Below are positions 30,901 to 40,498 of a stretch of DNA of 64,000 nucleotides, in pieces. The DNA is from Bacillota bacterium (GTDB taxonomy: Bacteria; Bacillota; Clostridia; Tissierellales; MES13). A model generated the notes under the pieces. The model did no database searches. It worked only from the letters and a program-made list of their open reading frames with translations, and was not told the origin of the DNA. Positions within the stretch are counted from its first letter, which is position 1. Every line of letters starts with the position of its first letter. Location: assembly GCA_009711765.1 (NCBI GenBank), contig VEND01000029.1:1-64000 (forward strand). Reading direction: 5' to 3'. The position numbers were made by a program, and so were the translations under genes.

Positions 30901-32808
30901 AATGATATATGGAAAAAAATTATCTTTAATAAAAATAGTGATATAAAAGTGAATGACAGAATTGATATTATAGTTGTTGTTTCAGACTCACAGAAGAATG
31001 TTGTAAAGCTAATAGATGATATTGATTCTTATTCAGATGTACCATATAGACTTATTATTGTGGATGATTGCATAAAGGATATAGAAGTAAAACAACAAAT
31101 AGAGGTTTATTGTGCTACGCAAGAAAATACTGTATATCTTAGGAATGATATTAAAATAGGAAAAGAGAATAGTATTAATAAGGCTATTCAATTATTTGGA
31201 TTAGAAAATCATAAGGTAATAATACATTCAAATATAGAATTGTATGAAAACTTCTTATCAGGAATTTTGAAACAAATTATAAAAGAACCAAATAAAGTAT
31301 CTAGTGTTAGACCTATGTCTAATACAATTCAAGAAGTTTTAAGTACTAAGTATTGTGATAATATAAGTAAGAGAAACGAAAAAAAACAAAATATGTATAG
31401 AATACTAGAAGCTAATAATATAAATTTAGGTAGCTTTAGCGAAGGTCTTATAGCTATCAATAAGTCTATATTACAAAAGAATGGATTACCAGGTTTCATT
31501 AGCATAACAAACAAAGAGAATAGTTGGTTTACTAAAGCATCCAATATGGGATATGAGAATCGATTGGCAACGGATGTGTTTATTAAGTTAAAGGATAAAG
31601 CAAATAATGATTTATTGTTTTTAGACAAAAGAGCAAATATAGATTTTGATACTCAGAACAGTTTAGCTTCGCAGACAATATACACTAATTACTGTAAAAT
31701 TATGGACAATCTAAGTGATGAGGACTTATATTCAGAGAGATTCTTAATAATAAATAGTGTCCAAGGTGGCGGGAGTAAAGCATATATTAAAAGAAAAATA
31801 CAAAGTTTAAACAAGTCAAAAAAGCAAATTCTACTATGGGACCCAAATACATTTAAAGCAGAATTTGTAGATGCCCAAGGGGAACCTTTAGCTGGATTTA
31901 CTGTTAGTTTAGATTTATTTAATGACTTAGTCCAAACCTATAAGCCAACAGAGGTTATTATTTCGTCTATTGTTTTTTGTTATAATTTCCAAAGGACTGT
32001 ATCTACAATAATTGAAGCTTTTAATGAATATAAGACTGAATTAACATATTTGGTTCATGATTATTATTGTGTTTGTCCTTCATTTAACTTGTTAGACTAT
32101 AAAAATAGTTTTTGTGGTTTAAAAAATTTAGATAAGTGTAAAAAATGCTTAAAGTCAAATACAAATAAGGCTATTGAATATAATGATATAGATAGCTGGA
32201 GATTGACATGGGAAAATCTTCTTGACAAGTGTGATAATATTCAAGTTTTTTCTAACTCATCAAGAGACTTAATGGAAATTGTATATCCAAAAGTAAGCAA
32301 TAAAATTCAAATTAGACCTCATGATGTTAGTTATTGTAAAAATTTAAGAGTACCAAATATATCAGATCCACAGTCTAATTTGCATATTGGTTTTGTTGGA
32401 GATATTACAATTTCAAAAGGATTAGAAAAAATAAATGAATTTTCTAAATTGGATACAGAGGTTTCTTTAACTGTAATAGGAAGAGTGGCTCAGCCAGTAA
32501 TAAGTAAGGTAAATATAACTGGAAGGTATTCATTAAATGATCTTCCAGCTATTATAGAAGATTCTCAAGCAAATGTCTTTTTTATATCCTCTATCTGGCC
32601 TGAAACATTCTGTTATGTAGCAGATGAGCTTATGCAAATGAAACTACCGATTGTATGTTATAATTTAGGAGCTCAAGCAGATAAAATCAGAAAATATAAA
32701 TTTGGTTATGTGTTAGATATTGACATGCCTTTTAATGAACAAATAAGTAGCATTAATGAATGGCGTAAAAATAAACTACAAGATGTTTGGAAGGAGCGGA
32801 CAAAATGA
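27925..32808 (+). CDS. 1627-aa multidomain protein: N-terminal sulfotransferase-like P-loop domain, coiled-coil linker, YxxNxDV/GxxPxxHY repeats, GT2-like segment, C-terminal GT4-like glycosyltransferase
   Basis: AIFVLGMHRSGTSVLTAGI (PAPS 5'-phosphosulfate loop type); FDEEYYLKNNEDISKTNIDPLEHYIKHGAKELRNPS and FDTSYYIKNNPDVKESGINPLFHYIVFGYKEGRLPS repeats; IDIIVVVSDSQ..LIIVDDC; IGFVGDITISKGLEKINEF..LTVIGR. Confidence 0.8.
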   Translation: MKKAIFVLGMHRSGTSVLTAGINALGAKVINNTPKTEENPKGYYEHGEVQALNDEILKEFNTFWGNPYYKSEIEEVFVDEKKFSRYYDRAKKIINVYKNDDVFVIKDPRMSILYPFWEKVVREVFSAEVFKVVILRNPMEVIKSLLKRNESNPFLSLGHNKIHYLKLWTLYNFWIIKNIDTNNYFITFDEFVNHPRDTLVNIAKTVSVNIDDIRNIDEFINNFLERGLKHYNEDIDIQMFKTINNDLTWIYNFYTDLNKIANKTLNKKEVLTIVKKYDDIFEDLFKDLNGVSGLLSHYYYLLQDIKTKFDAGHGESQMNSDNINIEQLYIDFGEGYSEENSIVNKLNVNQSKFTNSCEFTINHKVSDITGIRYDPLDEKCILKLKNIKILTNKEAYSVGVDSTNANYNYSNVYLFLGDNPSIILNLDGILEDEVIDKVIINVEFLDTDELISDIESSIAIIIYEIKSINNKFSGLNEIKPMIEKFQIDNLVNDKNLESKIDKLSDATDNIALAIESGSSQNTELSERIRLINNYVEEIRNNIETSNKKIVSKVDMLQAANYGMYDNFNELSNLYDETVSYLENKKTQDRELINEFKSLNSIVNEIKLNITTGNEKLNKKIDILEFKSNSFYEKINELNNTINNIAASNVWKLFKPKLLMKSIVLYKKIYRTIKKANVFDEEYYLKNNEDISKTNIDPLEHYIKHGAKELRNPSTDFDTSYYIKNNPDVKESGINPLFHYIVFGYKEGRLPSKEANRYDEWIKLHRRPKWYNLYRQIENAKIAYHIFKSKQFDNAWYFNKHPDLNDKILKSVFWKYRNSKIKLLRLFGKALTSPILHYVWQGVYLGYEPSPTFNTDVYLNEHASKNFDIVNPFYDYILSQHNKTEEILETNTNKEISKNLDSISDTKLIEILRESPEFDAKWYLNENKDVANAGIDPVEHFYYNGWKEGRNPNKDFNLNEYRKQVPEFTDENLNPFMHYLLVWKKQYGQFISKNDIWKKIIFNKNSDIKVNDRIDIIVVVSDSQKNVVKLIDDIDSYSDVPYRLIIVDDCIKDIEVKQQIEVYCATQENTVYLRNDIKIGKENSINKAIQLFGLENHKVIIHSNIELYENFLSGILKQIIKEPNKVSSVRPMSNTIQEVLSTKYCDNISKRNEKKQNMYRILEANNINLGSFSEGLIAINKSILQKNGLPGFISITNKENSWFTKASNMGYENRLATDVFIKLKDKANNDLLFLDKRANIDFDTQNSLASQTIYTNYCKIMDNLSDEDLYSERFLIINSVQGGGSKAYIKRKIQSLNKSKKQILLWDPNTFKAEFVDAQGEPLAGFTVSLDLFNDLVQTYKPTEVIISSIVFCYNFQRTVSTIIEAFNEYKTELTYLVHDYYCVCPSFNLLDYKNSFCGLKNLDKCKKCLKSNTNKAIEYNDIDSWRLTWENLLDKCDNIQVFSNSSRDLMEIVYPKVSNKIQIRPHDVSYCKNLRVPNISDPQSNLHIGFVGDITISKGLEKINEFSKLDTEVSLTVIGRVAQPVISKVNITGRYSLNDLPAIIEDSQANVFFISSIWPETFCYVADELMQMKLPIVCYNLGAQADKIRKYKFGYVLDIDMPFNEQISSINEWRKNKLQDVWKERTK

Positions 32809-33872
32809 TAAGAGTATATACATCAATAACGAAAAGTTATATACCTAAAGCAAGAGTATTAGCAAAGAGTTTAAAAAGATTTCATCCTGATTGGGAATTC
32901 AATGTTGTATTTTCAGATACTTTACCACTAAGTTTTGATTTAACGAAGGAACCCTTTGATAGTGTTACTTTAATAGATGAATTTGAAATACCGGATAAAG
33001 AGCAATGGATTTTTAAACACTCAATAGTTGAGCTGTGTACTGCTGTTAAAGGCTTTATGGGAGAAAGATTATGTGCTAGACCAAATACTGATGCAGTTAT
33101 CTACTTAGATCCTGATATCATGATATTTAATTCATTAGAGCCCTTAATAGAAATGTTAGATGAATATGATATCTTGCTTACCCCTCATCTAACTCATAAT
33201 GAAGGAATTAGTGATAGAAATCCTGAGCCTATTGAAAATGAGCTTACAGCTTTAAAGTATGGAGTATATAATCTTGGGTTTTATGCAGTTAAACCGGAAG
33301 GCCAGGGATTAGAGTTTGTTAAATGGTGGTCAAACAGATTACATTTCTTTTGTGATGAAAATTGGAGAGAGGGACTCTTTACTGATCAGAAATGGTGTGA
33401 CATAGCTCCAGGTCTATTTAGCAAGCTAGGAATTATTCATGACCCTGGATATAATACTGCTACGTGGAACTTAAAATATCGACCAATTAGCAAAAGAAAA
33501 GGTATTTTTTATGCAGGGGATAAACCTCTTAGGTTTTATCATTTTACAGGATATGATAGTGGTAAGGGTCTTGTACAATTAAAGAAAGTACCTAGTTACA
33601 AAAACGCAAAAAAATTATGGGATATATATGATAAAGAGTTAAAAGCTAATGGTCATGGCGATGAAGATTTTAACCATTGGCATTATAACTATTTTAATAA
33701 CGGAGAAAAAATTACTAAAGAGATGAGGAGGTTGTTTAGAGCTTGGGATATTCAGGACAATTTTAAAAAACCATTTCATACTGAAGGAAATAGTTTTTTT
33801 AATTGGTTCTACTCAGATAATTATAAGAAAAACAAAGAAAATTATAGTAAATTTCAGCTTAATGACATTTAG
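32805..33872 (+). CDS. Glycosyltransferase (GT-A fold, GT8-like)
   Basis: IRVYTSITKSYIPKARVLAKSLKRFHPDW..DAVIYLDPDIMIFNSLEPL (DxD-type motif); ATGA overlap with the upstream stop. Confidence 0.75.
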   Translation: MIRVYTSITKSYIPKARVLAKSLKRFHPDWEFNVVFSDTLPLSFDLTKEPFDSVTLIDEFEIPDKEQWIFKHSIVELCTAVKGFMGERLCARPNTDAVIYLDPDIMIFNSLEPLIEMLDEYDILLTPHLTHNEGISDRNPEPIENELTALKYGVYNLGFYAVKPEGQGLEFVKWWSNRLHFFCDENWREGLFTDQKWCDIAPGLFSKLGIIHDPGYNTATWNLKYRPISKRKGIFYAGDKPLRFYHFTGYDSGKGLVQLKKVPSYKNAKKLWDIYDKELKANGHGDEDFNHWHYNYFNNGEKITKEMRRLFRAWDIQDNFKKPFHTEGNSFFNWFYSDNYKKNKENYSKFQLNDI

Positions 33873-33925
33873 ATTAGAATTTAAAACTCTTGTAATAAAT
33901 AATAGAGGAATAAGGAGTTGGAACA

Positions 33926-35116
33926 TTGAAGACTATATATTTTCATATAGGTTTGCATAAAACTGGAACTACTGCACTACAAACTTTTTTCACAAAAAAC
34001 AGAAAGAAGTTAGCAAAATATGATATTTTATATCCTAAAAGTGGTCATTATATAAACGGACATCATCTTTTGGTTTGGGCACAAAGGAAAAAACTAAGTG
34101 ATGCATTAATCAAGGGGTTTATAGGGAATAGAAAGTTAAACTTCTTTGTACATCAACTGATAGAGGAAATAGATAATATGCCTTGTGATAATATCCTGAT
34201 TTCTAGTGAAAATTTAGCTGCTAGACCTTTTATTGAATTATTTAGAGTAATAGATGCTTTAAAACAATATGGTTTTAAAGGTAACATTAAAATAGTTATA
34301 TATTTAAGACGGCAACATGAACTATTGTCTTCCTACTATTCGCAGTATGTAAAACAATCAACTTACTCTGGAAGAATTTCTGAATTTGATGGATATAATA
34401 ATAAGCTTAACTATGAGATATTATTAAACAAATTAAAAGAAAGATTTGAAAAAAAGAATATCATTGTAAGAGTTTATGAAAAAAAACAGTTTATAAATGG
34501 AAATATATTTGATGATTTCTTAAACTCAGTATTTAATATTAATTTAAGTAATGAATTTATATTGCCTAAAAAAGATCCTAACCCAAGGCTAAATGTAAAA
34601 GCTTTAGAGTATAAGCGACTTACTAATGAATATTTTCATAATAAGTATATTGATTCATTTTTTGAAACTACATTATTAAAGTACTCAAGACTAGTAGACC
34701 CATCAACACATAAAGCTTTTCAGAAATATGGATTGTTATCGGAAGAGCAAAAAAATAATATATTTAAAAAATATTATAAAAGCAATCAGAATGTTGCTAA
34801 AGACTTTTTTGGTAGACAGAAATTATTTATATCAGAGATAGAAAAAAATTATGACCATAAAATAATGAAAAATTTAAATATTATTGATGTAATAGAAATA
34901 AGTAGATTTTTGTTAGAATCAAAATTTAAAATAGAAATTACAAATGAAATGTTAGCTGAAATTATAATTAAGTCAACGATGGAATTAATTCTAGAAAAAA
35001 ACATTACATTCAATGAAGATAAATTTGAACAAATAATTATACCTAATGATAAAAGTATCATTAAAACAATAATATCTAATATTATAAAAAAAATAAAATT
35101 AATAACAAACTTTTAA
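33926..35116 (+). CDS. Sulfotransferase-like P-loop protein
   Basis: YFHIGLHKTGTTALQTFFTKNRKKLAKYDILYPKSG; ISSENLAARPF; YLRRQHELLSSYYSQYVK. Confidence 0.75.
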   Translation: MKTIYFHIGLHKTGTTALQTFFTKNRKKLAKYDILYPKSGHYINGHHLLVWAQRKKLSDALIKGFIGNRKLNFFVHQLIEEIDNMPCDNILISSENLAARPFIELFRVIDALKQYGFKGNIKIVIYLRRQHELLSSYYSQYVKQSTYSGRISEFDGYNNKLNYEILLNKLKERFEKKNIIVRVYEKKQFINGNIFDDFLNSVFNINLSNEFILPKKDPNPRLNVKALEYKRLTNEYFHNKYIDSFFETTLLKYSRLVDPSTHKAFQKYGLLSEEQKNNIFKKYYKSNQNVAKDFFGRQKLFISEIEKNYDHKIMKNLNIIDVIEISRFLLESKFKIEITNEMLAEIIIKSTMELILEKNITFNEDKFEQIIIPNDKSIIKTIISNIIKKIKLITNF

Positions 35117-35133
35117 TACAAGGGGGGCTTAAG

Positions 35134-36639
35134 TTGAGCAAGAGAACATACTATATTCACGTTGGAACAGGTAAAACTGGAACTACAGCATTACAACAAT
35201 TCTTCAATATTAATAAAAATACTTTACAGAAAAGAGGAATAACTTATCCAGAAACAGGGATTTTTAACAATTCAGGAGCACATCACAATATTATTTGGTC
35301 AATTTATAAGGGAACACAGGAAACAAATAATTCAGATTATGATGGACCTAATAGAAATGAAATGTTTAATCTTTTGAGTAAAGAACTTAAAGATAAACCA
35401 AATAAAGTTTTATTATCTAGTGAATTTGTTTCATATACCAGGAGTGGCTTAAAACAATTAAAAGAATTTTTTCAAGAAAATATTAAAATTATCTTATATA
35501 TAAGAAGACAAGATGAGTTTATACAATCGGTTAATTCTCAATGGATAAAAGTTGGTAACAGAACTACAATTTCAAGCACTGATATAAATGGAAATTATTT
35601 AGCGATAATTGAAAATATAGTTGATATATTTGGTAGAGATAATCTAATATTACGACCGTATGAAAAACAACAATTTTATAATTCGAGTATTTTTGCGGAT
35701 TTTTTAAATTATGTTTTCGGATTAAAACTAGATAAGTCTTTTCAAATACCAAAATCTAATCCTAATCCAAGTCTTGACAGAAATGCTTTAGAATATAAAA
35801 GACTGATAAATAAATTAAATATTAGTAGAACGGAAAAGCAGAGTATATTACCTGAATTAAAAAACTATAGTATATCTTCTAATAAGAAAGTTTTTCTTCC
35901 ATTTAGTAAGCATAAATTATTATCACCAAAAGAAAAATTGGATATAATTAGAAAATATGACAAGATAAACAAAAAAATTGCCAAAGAATATTTAAATAGA
36001 GAAGATGAACAATTATTTTATGACGAGATTCCTTCGGAAAATGAAAAATATAAGTCATATAAGACTTTAAGTATAGAAGAAGCCATTGATATTAGCAGGC
36101 ACTTATTAAGTAAGATTTATAGTGAAGATGTGGACAAGATGATAATTAACTCTATAATAAGAGGAACAATAGAAGAAATTACTGGAAATAAGATTGATGT
36201 AGGATATTTAAGGGATAAAGAATTTAGAAAATTAACTTATATTTATGATTTATTAAATAAGATTCCTAAACATTATAAAAATATAACTAATTTTGAAATA
36301 AATGAAAAAGGATTGTCTTTCATGGCTAAAGATAAACCTAAAATGATTTTGCCAAAGTTTAATAACGTAAAAGAATTTAAACAATTGCGAATAAAGATTG
36401 ACATAACAATCCCAGAACCTACTAAGTTAAAAGTTTTATATAGAGGCAAAGAAAATAATTTTGAGGAGAATAACTCTAAAAGTATTAAATTACTCAAGAA
36501 AAGAAATTGCTTATATTTTGATATTGAATCATATGAGAATATAGATAAAATATTATTGGCTCCAGGAATAGTTAAAGGGAATTATACTATACATTCTTTA
36601 AGCATTAGAGGAGTAAAAAACGAGAGTGATTCAAGGTGA
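35134..36639 (+). CDS. Sulfotransferase-like P-loop protein with extra C-terminal domain
   Basis: YIHVGTGKTGTTALQQFFNINKNTLQKRGITYPETG; LLSSEFVSY; LYIRRQDEFIQSVNSQWIK; shares SNPNPSLDRNALEYKRL with the preceding gene. Confidence 0.75.
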   Translation: MSKRTYYIHVGTGKTGTTALQQFFNINKNTLQKRGITYPETGIFNNSGAHHNIIWSIYKGTQETNNSDYDGPNRNEMFNLLSKELKDKPNKVLLSSEFVSYTRSGLKQLKEFFQENIKIILYIRRQDEFIQSVNSQWIKVGNRTTISSTDINGNYLAIIENIVDIFGRDNLILRPYEKQQFYNSSIFADFLNYVFGLKLDKSFQIPKSNPNPSLDRNALEYKRLINKLNISRTEKQSILPELKNYSISSNKKVFLPFSKHKLLSPKEKLDIIRKYDKINKKIAKEYLNREDEQLFYDEIPSENEKYKSYKTLSIEEAIDISRHLLSKIYSEDVDKMIINSIIRGTIEEITGNKIDVGYLRDKEFRKLTYIYDLLNKIPKHYKNITNFEINEKGLSFMAKDKPKMILPKFNNVKEFKQLRIKIDITIPEPTKLKVLYRGKENNFEENNSKSIKLLKKRNCLYFDIESYENIDKILLAPGIVKGNYTIHSLSIRGVKNESDSR

Positions 36640-37712
36640 AAAATAAATTACTCTATCTTCATATAGGTATGCATAAAACCGGTTCAACATCGATTCAAAA
36701 ATCACTATATAATTCCAGAGATACTCTTTTGCTAAATGGGATTAATTACTTAAATTGTAATAGTTCAAATCATTCAACTAGTTTTGTTTCACTTTTTAGA
36801 AAAGAACCTGAGAAATATCATATGAATATACAAAAGGGAATTAATACCAAAGAGAAAGTAAACATTTATAATCAGACGTTAAGAAGAAAGATTATCGATG
36901 AGTTTGAAAAAAATCAATCAGATATTTTCATTATTTCTGGTGAAGATTTAACATATTTTACATATGAAGAGGTGAGAAATCTATACAATTTTCTGAAAAA
37001 TTATTTTGAATGTATCAAAGTTATAGCTTATGTTAGAGAACCGATATCTTTTATTGACAGTGAGACACAGCAGCGAATTTTGGGAGGAGTGACATTTAAG
37101 GAATTGGAGAATAATCCAGCTTTGCCCCATTATAAATTTCGATTTGAAAAATACTTTAAATATTTTGGACGAAATGATGTTAAATTATTTCTATTTGATA
37201 GAAATAAGCTGTATAAACAAAATGTAGTATATGATTTTTTGTATAATATTGGTGCTAATAGGGATGTATTAGAAAATATAAAATGTAAAAATACTAATTC
37301 ATCTTTTAGCAAAGATACTATTTATTTTATTGAGAAACTAAATAGATTATATCCATTATATGTAGATAACAAGCTTAATAATTTGAGAGGTAATTTAAAT
37401 AGAGACCTACTGAGAGAAGCTGAAAGAGAAAATGAATGTGAAAAATTCACAGCACCTAGAACTTTTAATAATAGTGATCTAGAATATTTAAATCAAGATA
37501 TTGATTATGTAAATCAATTTTTGGACATTGAAGAAAAAGTACCAAATATTAAATCTATTAAGAATACGATACATGAAACTTGTAGATTAAACGATGAGTA
37601 CCTTATTAAACTAATTAATGTATTGAATCTGAAGGTTCAAGAAAGGGATGAAAAGGTTAAACAATTAAAAACTCGTTTAAGAGAAGAACAATTAAAAGAC
37701 AATAATAGTTAA
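36636..37712 (+). CDS. Sulfotransferase-like P-loop protein
   Basis: YLHIGMHKTGSTSIQKSLYNSRDTLLLNGINY; IISGEDL; IAYVREPISFIDSETQQRI; ATGA-type overlap with the upstream gene. Confidence 0.7.
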   Translation: MKNKLLYLHIGMHKTGSTSIQKSLYNSRDTLLLNGINYLNCNSSNHSTSFVSLFRKEPEKYHMNIQKGINTKEKVNIYNQTLRRKIIDEFEKNQSDIFIISGEDLTYFTYEEVRNLYNFLKNYFECIKVIAYVREPISFIDSETQQRILGGVTFKELENNPALPHYKFRFEKYFKYFGRNDVKLFLFDRNKLYKQNVVYDFLYNIGANRDVLENIKCKNTNSSFSKDTIYFIEKLNRLYPLYVDNKLNNLRGNLNRDLLREAERENECEKFTAPRTFNNSDLEYLNQDIDYVNQFLDIEEKVPNIKSIKNTIHETCRLNDEYLIKLINVLNLKVQERDEKVKQLKTRLREEQLKDNNS

Positions 37713-37991
37713 TAAAGCAAAGGATACACTACTATAATAATTTTTTTAATTTTTATTCCCATATCTAGTGAAACATACAGTGGATTTAAAAAACTATGTA
37801 GTATACAATAAAAGAGTTAAAAGAAATATTTATGTAAGTAGATGATAGTCATATATAGTAGAAAGAATACTGGATCATAAGGATTGATTTCCAAAATTAT
37901 CGAAAATGATTACTATAGTTTATATTAATATTTAGGCTTAATCTAACTTATTAGATAATAGAATTAAGACTATCGAAAGTTGTTGATAAAT

Positions 37992-38963
37992 ATGATGAGT
38001 ATAATCATACCTAATTATAACGGTGAAAAGTTTTTGAAAGAATGTTTAGAGTCTTTATTGAAACAAACTATTAGAACTTTAGAAGTAATTATTGTCGATA
38101 ATGCTTCTAGTGATAATAGTATAAATATAATAGATAATTATAAGAATCTCCTAAATATCTCATTAGTAAAAAATAACCAAAACTTAGGATTTGCAAAAGC
38201 AGTTAATATTGGGATAAAAAGATCTAAAAAGAAATACGTTTTCTTACTAAACAATGATGTAGTTTTAAAGCCCAATACTTTAGAGAGACTCTATAATTGT
38301 ATACTAAAAGATGACTCTATATTTTCAGTTCAAACAAAGATGTTACAGTACTATAAACATAATAGCATAGATGATGCAGGGGATGGGTATACGATACTAG
38401 GATGGGCGTATCAAATTGGGAATAACAGGTCTTCTAAGCTATATAAAGAAGAAAGAGAGATTTTTTCAGCATGTGCTGGAGCAACTCTATATAGAAAAAG
38501 TTTTTTAGACAATATAAGCTTATTTGATGAAAATTTCTTTGCTTACATGGAAGATGTGGATATAGGGTATAGAGCTAGAATACATGGGTATAAAAATATC
38601 TATTGTCCACAGTCTATATGTTATCATGTAGGTAGTGCAACTAGTGGTAGCAAATACAATGAATTTAAAATAAGATTAGCAGCAAGAAATAATATATATG
38701 TACTATACAAAAACATGCCTATTATGCAACTGTTTATCAACTTACCTTTTCTTATTATAGGATTTATTATAAAAGGGGTTTTCTTTTATTTAAAAGGTTT
38801 TGGGCAAGTATATATAAAAGGCATATATGAGGGAGTAAAAACCTTAGATAAAGTCAACAAAGTTAAATATAGTAATAAAAATTTAGTTGAATATATTAAA
38901 ATAGAATGGTTGTTATTGAAAAATACATTCACCTATATTGTTTCAAAATTGCGGATGGATTAG
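37992..38963 (+). CDS. GT2 family glycosyltransferase (rhamnosyltransferase-like)
   Basis: MSIIIPNYNGEKFLKECLESLLKQTIRTLEVIIVDNASSDNS..FLLNNDVVLKPNTLE..DEDFFAYMEDVDIGYR-type motifs. Confidence 0.9.
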   Translation: MMSIIIPNYNGEKFLKECLESLLKQTIRTLEVIIVDNASSDNSINIIDNYKNLLNISLVKNNQNLGFAKAVNIGIKRSKKKYVFLLNNDVVLKPNTLERLYNCILKDDSIFSVQTKMLQYYKHNSIDDAGDGYTILGWAYQIGNNRSSKLYKEEREIFSACAGATLYRKSFLDNISLFDENFFAYMEDVDIGYRARIHGYKNIYCPQSICYHVGSATSGSKYNEFKIRLAARNNIYVLYKNMPIMQLFINLPFLIIGFIIKGVFFYLKGFGQVYIKGIYEGVKTLDKVNKVKYSNKNLVEYIKIEWLLLKNTFTYIVSKLRMD

Positions 38964-38989
38964 AAAAACTTAAAATTTATATAATTTGG

Positions 38990-39505
38990 AATATAGAACT
39001 AAAAGAATTATGGAGAAGAATGTAGGTCCTGTAAAGGACATAATATAGTTTTTTATAATGGTTATGGTATATATAATATCGTATTTAATCCTGATGTTAT
39101 ATTAGATATAAACTTTATAATAGAAGTAATAATTTAATTAGAAAATGATAAAAAATAGGTATGATATCTGAAAAGTATTAAGTAGGACTAAAGATTTTAA
39201 ATTTACTAATATAATCGATATTACAGGTATTATTATACTAAAAAAAAGAGGATATATGATATAGGGTCAAGGGCTAAAAGACTTTTAAAAGATACATAAG
39301 ATAAAAGTAGATGTTTAATGATTATTAAATATGGAAAAATAAAAGATTATATTAAAAACTGACCGTTTATATTAGCCCTTGATTTAGCTATATTTGGCTA
39401 TTGTTTGTTAAAAGAACTCACTACTTTAAATTATATTCCATATACTATAAAATTATTTTCTGATACAATATAAAAAAAGAAAGATTATAAAAAAGAAAAT
39501 TAAGA
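38990..39505 (+). pseudogene. Decayed GT2 glycosyltransferase remnant
   Basis: Multi-stop translation retains KNVGPVKDIIxFF..., KKRGYMI, and C-terminal IIKYGKIKDYIKN*PFILALDLAIFGYCLLKELTTLNYIPYTIKLFSDTI*KKKDYKKEN, typical of the GT2 C-terminal helix region. Confidence 0.5.
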
Positions 39506-39521
39506 CAAAAGAGGTACTTAG

Positions 39522-40385
39522 ATGGATTTATCAATAATTATTGTGAACTATAATACAAATAAATTAATTAAACAAACCTTAAATTCTATATATAAATATA
39601 ATCATAATATTGACTACGAAGTAATAGTGGTAGATAATAACTCATCAGATGATAGTGTATATATGATAAAAAGTGAATTTTTTCAGGTGATTTTAATAGA
39701 AAATAATGCTAATCTAGGATTTTCGAAAGCAAATAATATAGGAATAAAGAGGGCTAGTGGAAAATATATATTACTATTAAATTCAGATACAGTGATAGAA
39801 AGAGATACTTTGGAAATAATGTATAAATATATGGAGGGGAATGAAAATGTTGGTGCGTCTGGATGTAAAGTTATACTTCCAAATGGAAACCTTGATAAAG
39901 CATGTAAAAGAAGTTTTCCTACACCAAAGAATGCTTTATATAATGCATTAAAACTAGACAGGCTATATCCAGAAAATAAAAGTTTTGGAGAATATGATTT
40001 AACCTATTTAGATGAAGACAAAACTCATGAAGTTGATTGTTTAGTTGGTGCGTTTATGATGGTAAGAAGAGAGGCTATAGAAGAAGTAGGACTTTTGGAT
40101 GAAGATTTTTTTATGTATGGAGAAGATATAGATTGGTGTTATAGAATAAAAAAGGCAGGATGGAAGGTAATTTACTATCCTGAGACAAAGATAATTCATC
40201 ATAAGGGTGGAAGTATTAAAAAGAAAAGAAAAAAAATAATATATGAATTTCATAGGTCAATGTATATTTTCTATGAAAAACATTATAAAAATAAATATTC
40301 AATAATAACAAGATATATAGTCTACATAGGAGTATTTACTAAGATGCTCTTAACTTTTAGTATTAATGCTTTTAAAAACAATTAA
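39522..40385 (+). CDS. GT2 family glycosyltransferase
   Basis: DLSIIIVNYNTNKLIKQTLNSIYKYNHNIDYEVIVVDNNSSDDS..LLLNSDTVIERDTLE..DEDFFMYGEDIDWCYRIKKAGWKVIY. Confidence 0.92.
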   Translation: MDLSIIIVNYNTNKLIKQTLNSIYKYNHNIDYEVIVVDNNSSDDSVYMIKSEFFQVILIENNANLGFSKANNIGIKRASGKYILLLNSDTVIERDTLEIMYKYMEGNENVGASGCKVILPNGNLDKACKRSFPTPKNALYNALKLDRLYPENKSFGEYDLTYLDEDKTHEVDCLVGAFMMVRREAIEEVGLLDEDFFMYGEDIDWCYRIKKAGWKVIYYPETKIIHHKGGSIKKKRKKIIYEFHRSMYIFYEKHYKNKYSIITRYIVYIGVFTKMLLTFSINAFKNN

Positions 40386-40498
40386 GGTTTTATAAGTTCA
40401 TAAAATGTAGTATAATTACTAATTAGGAATGAATTGTAAATGTTATTTTGAATACATAAATTAAAGCTAATCGTAGTTTTTCTATCTGGGGTGTTAAA

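Noticed and set aside
37713-37990. Non-coding gap between sulfotransferase and GT2 genes, examined for a gene remnant
   Set aside because: No recognisable protein fragment in any frame.
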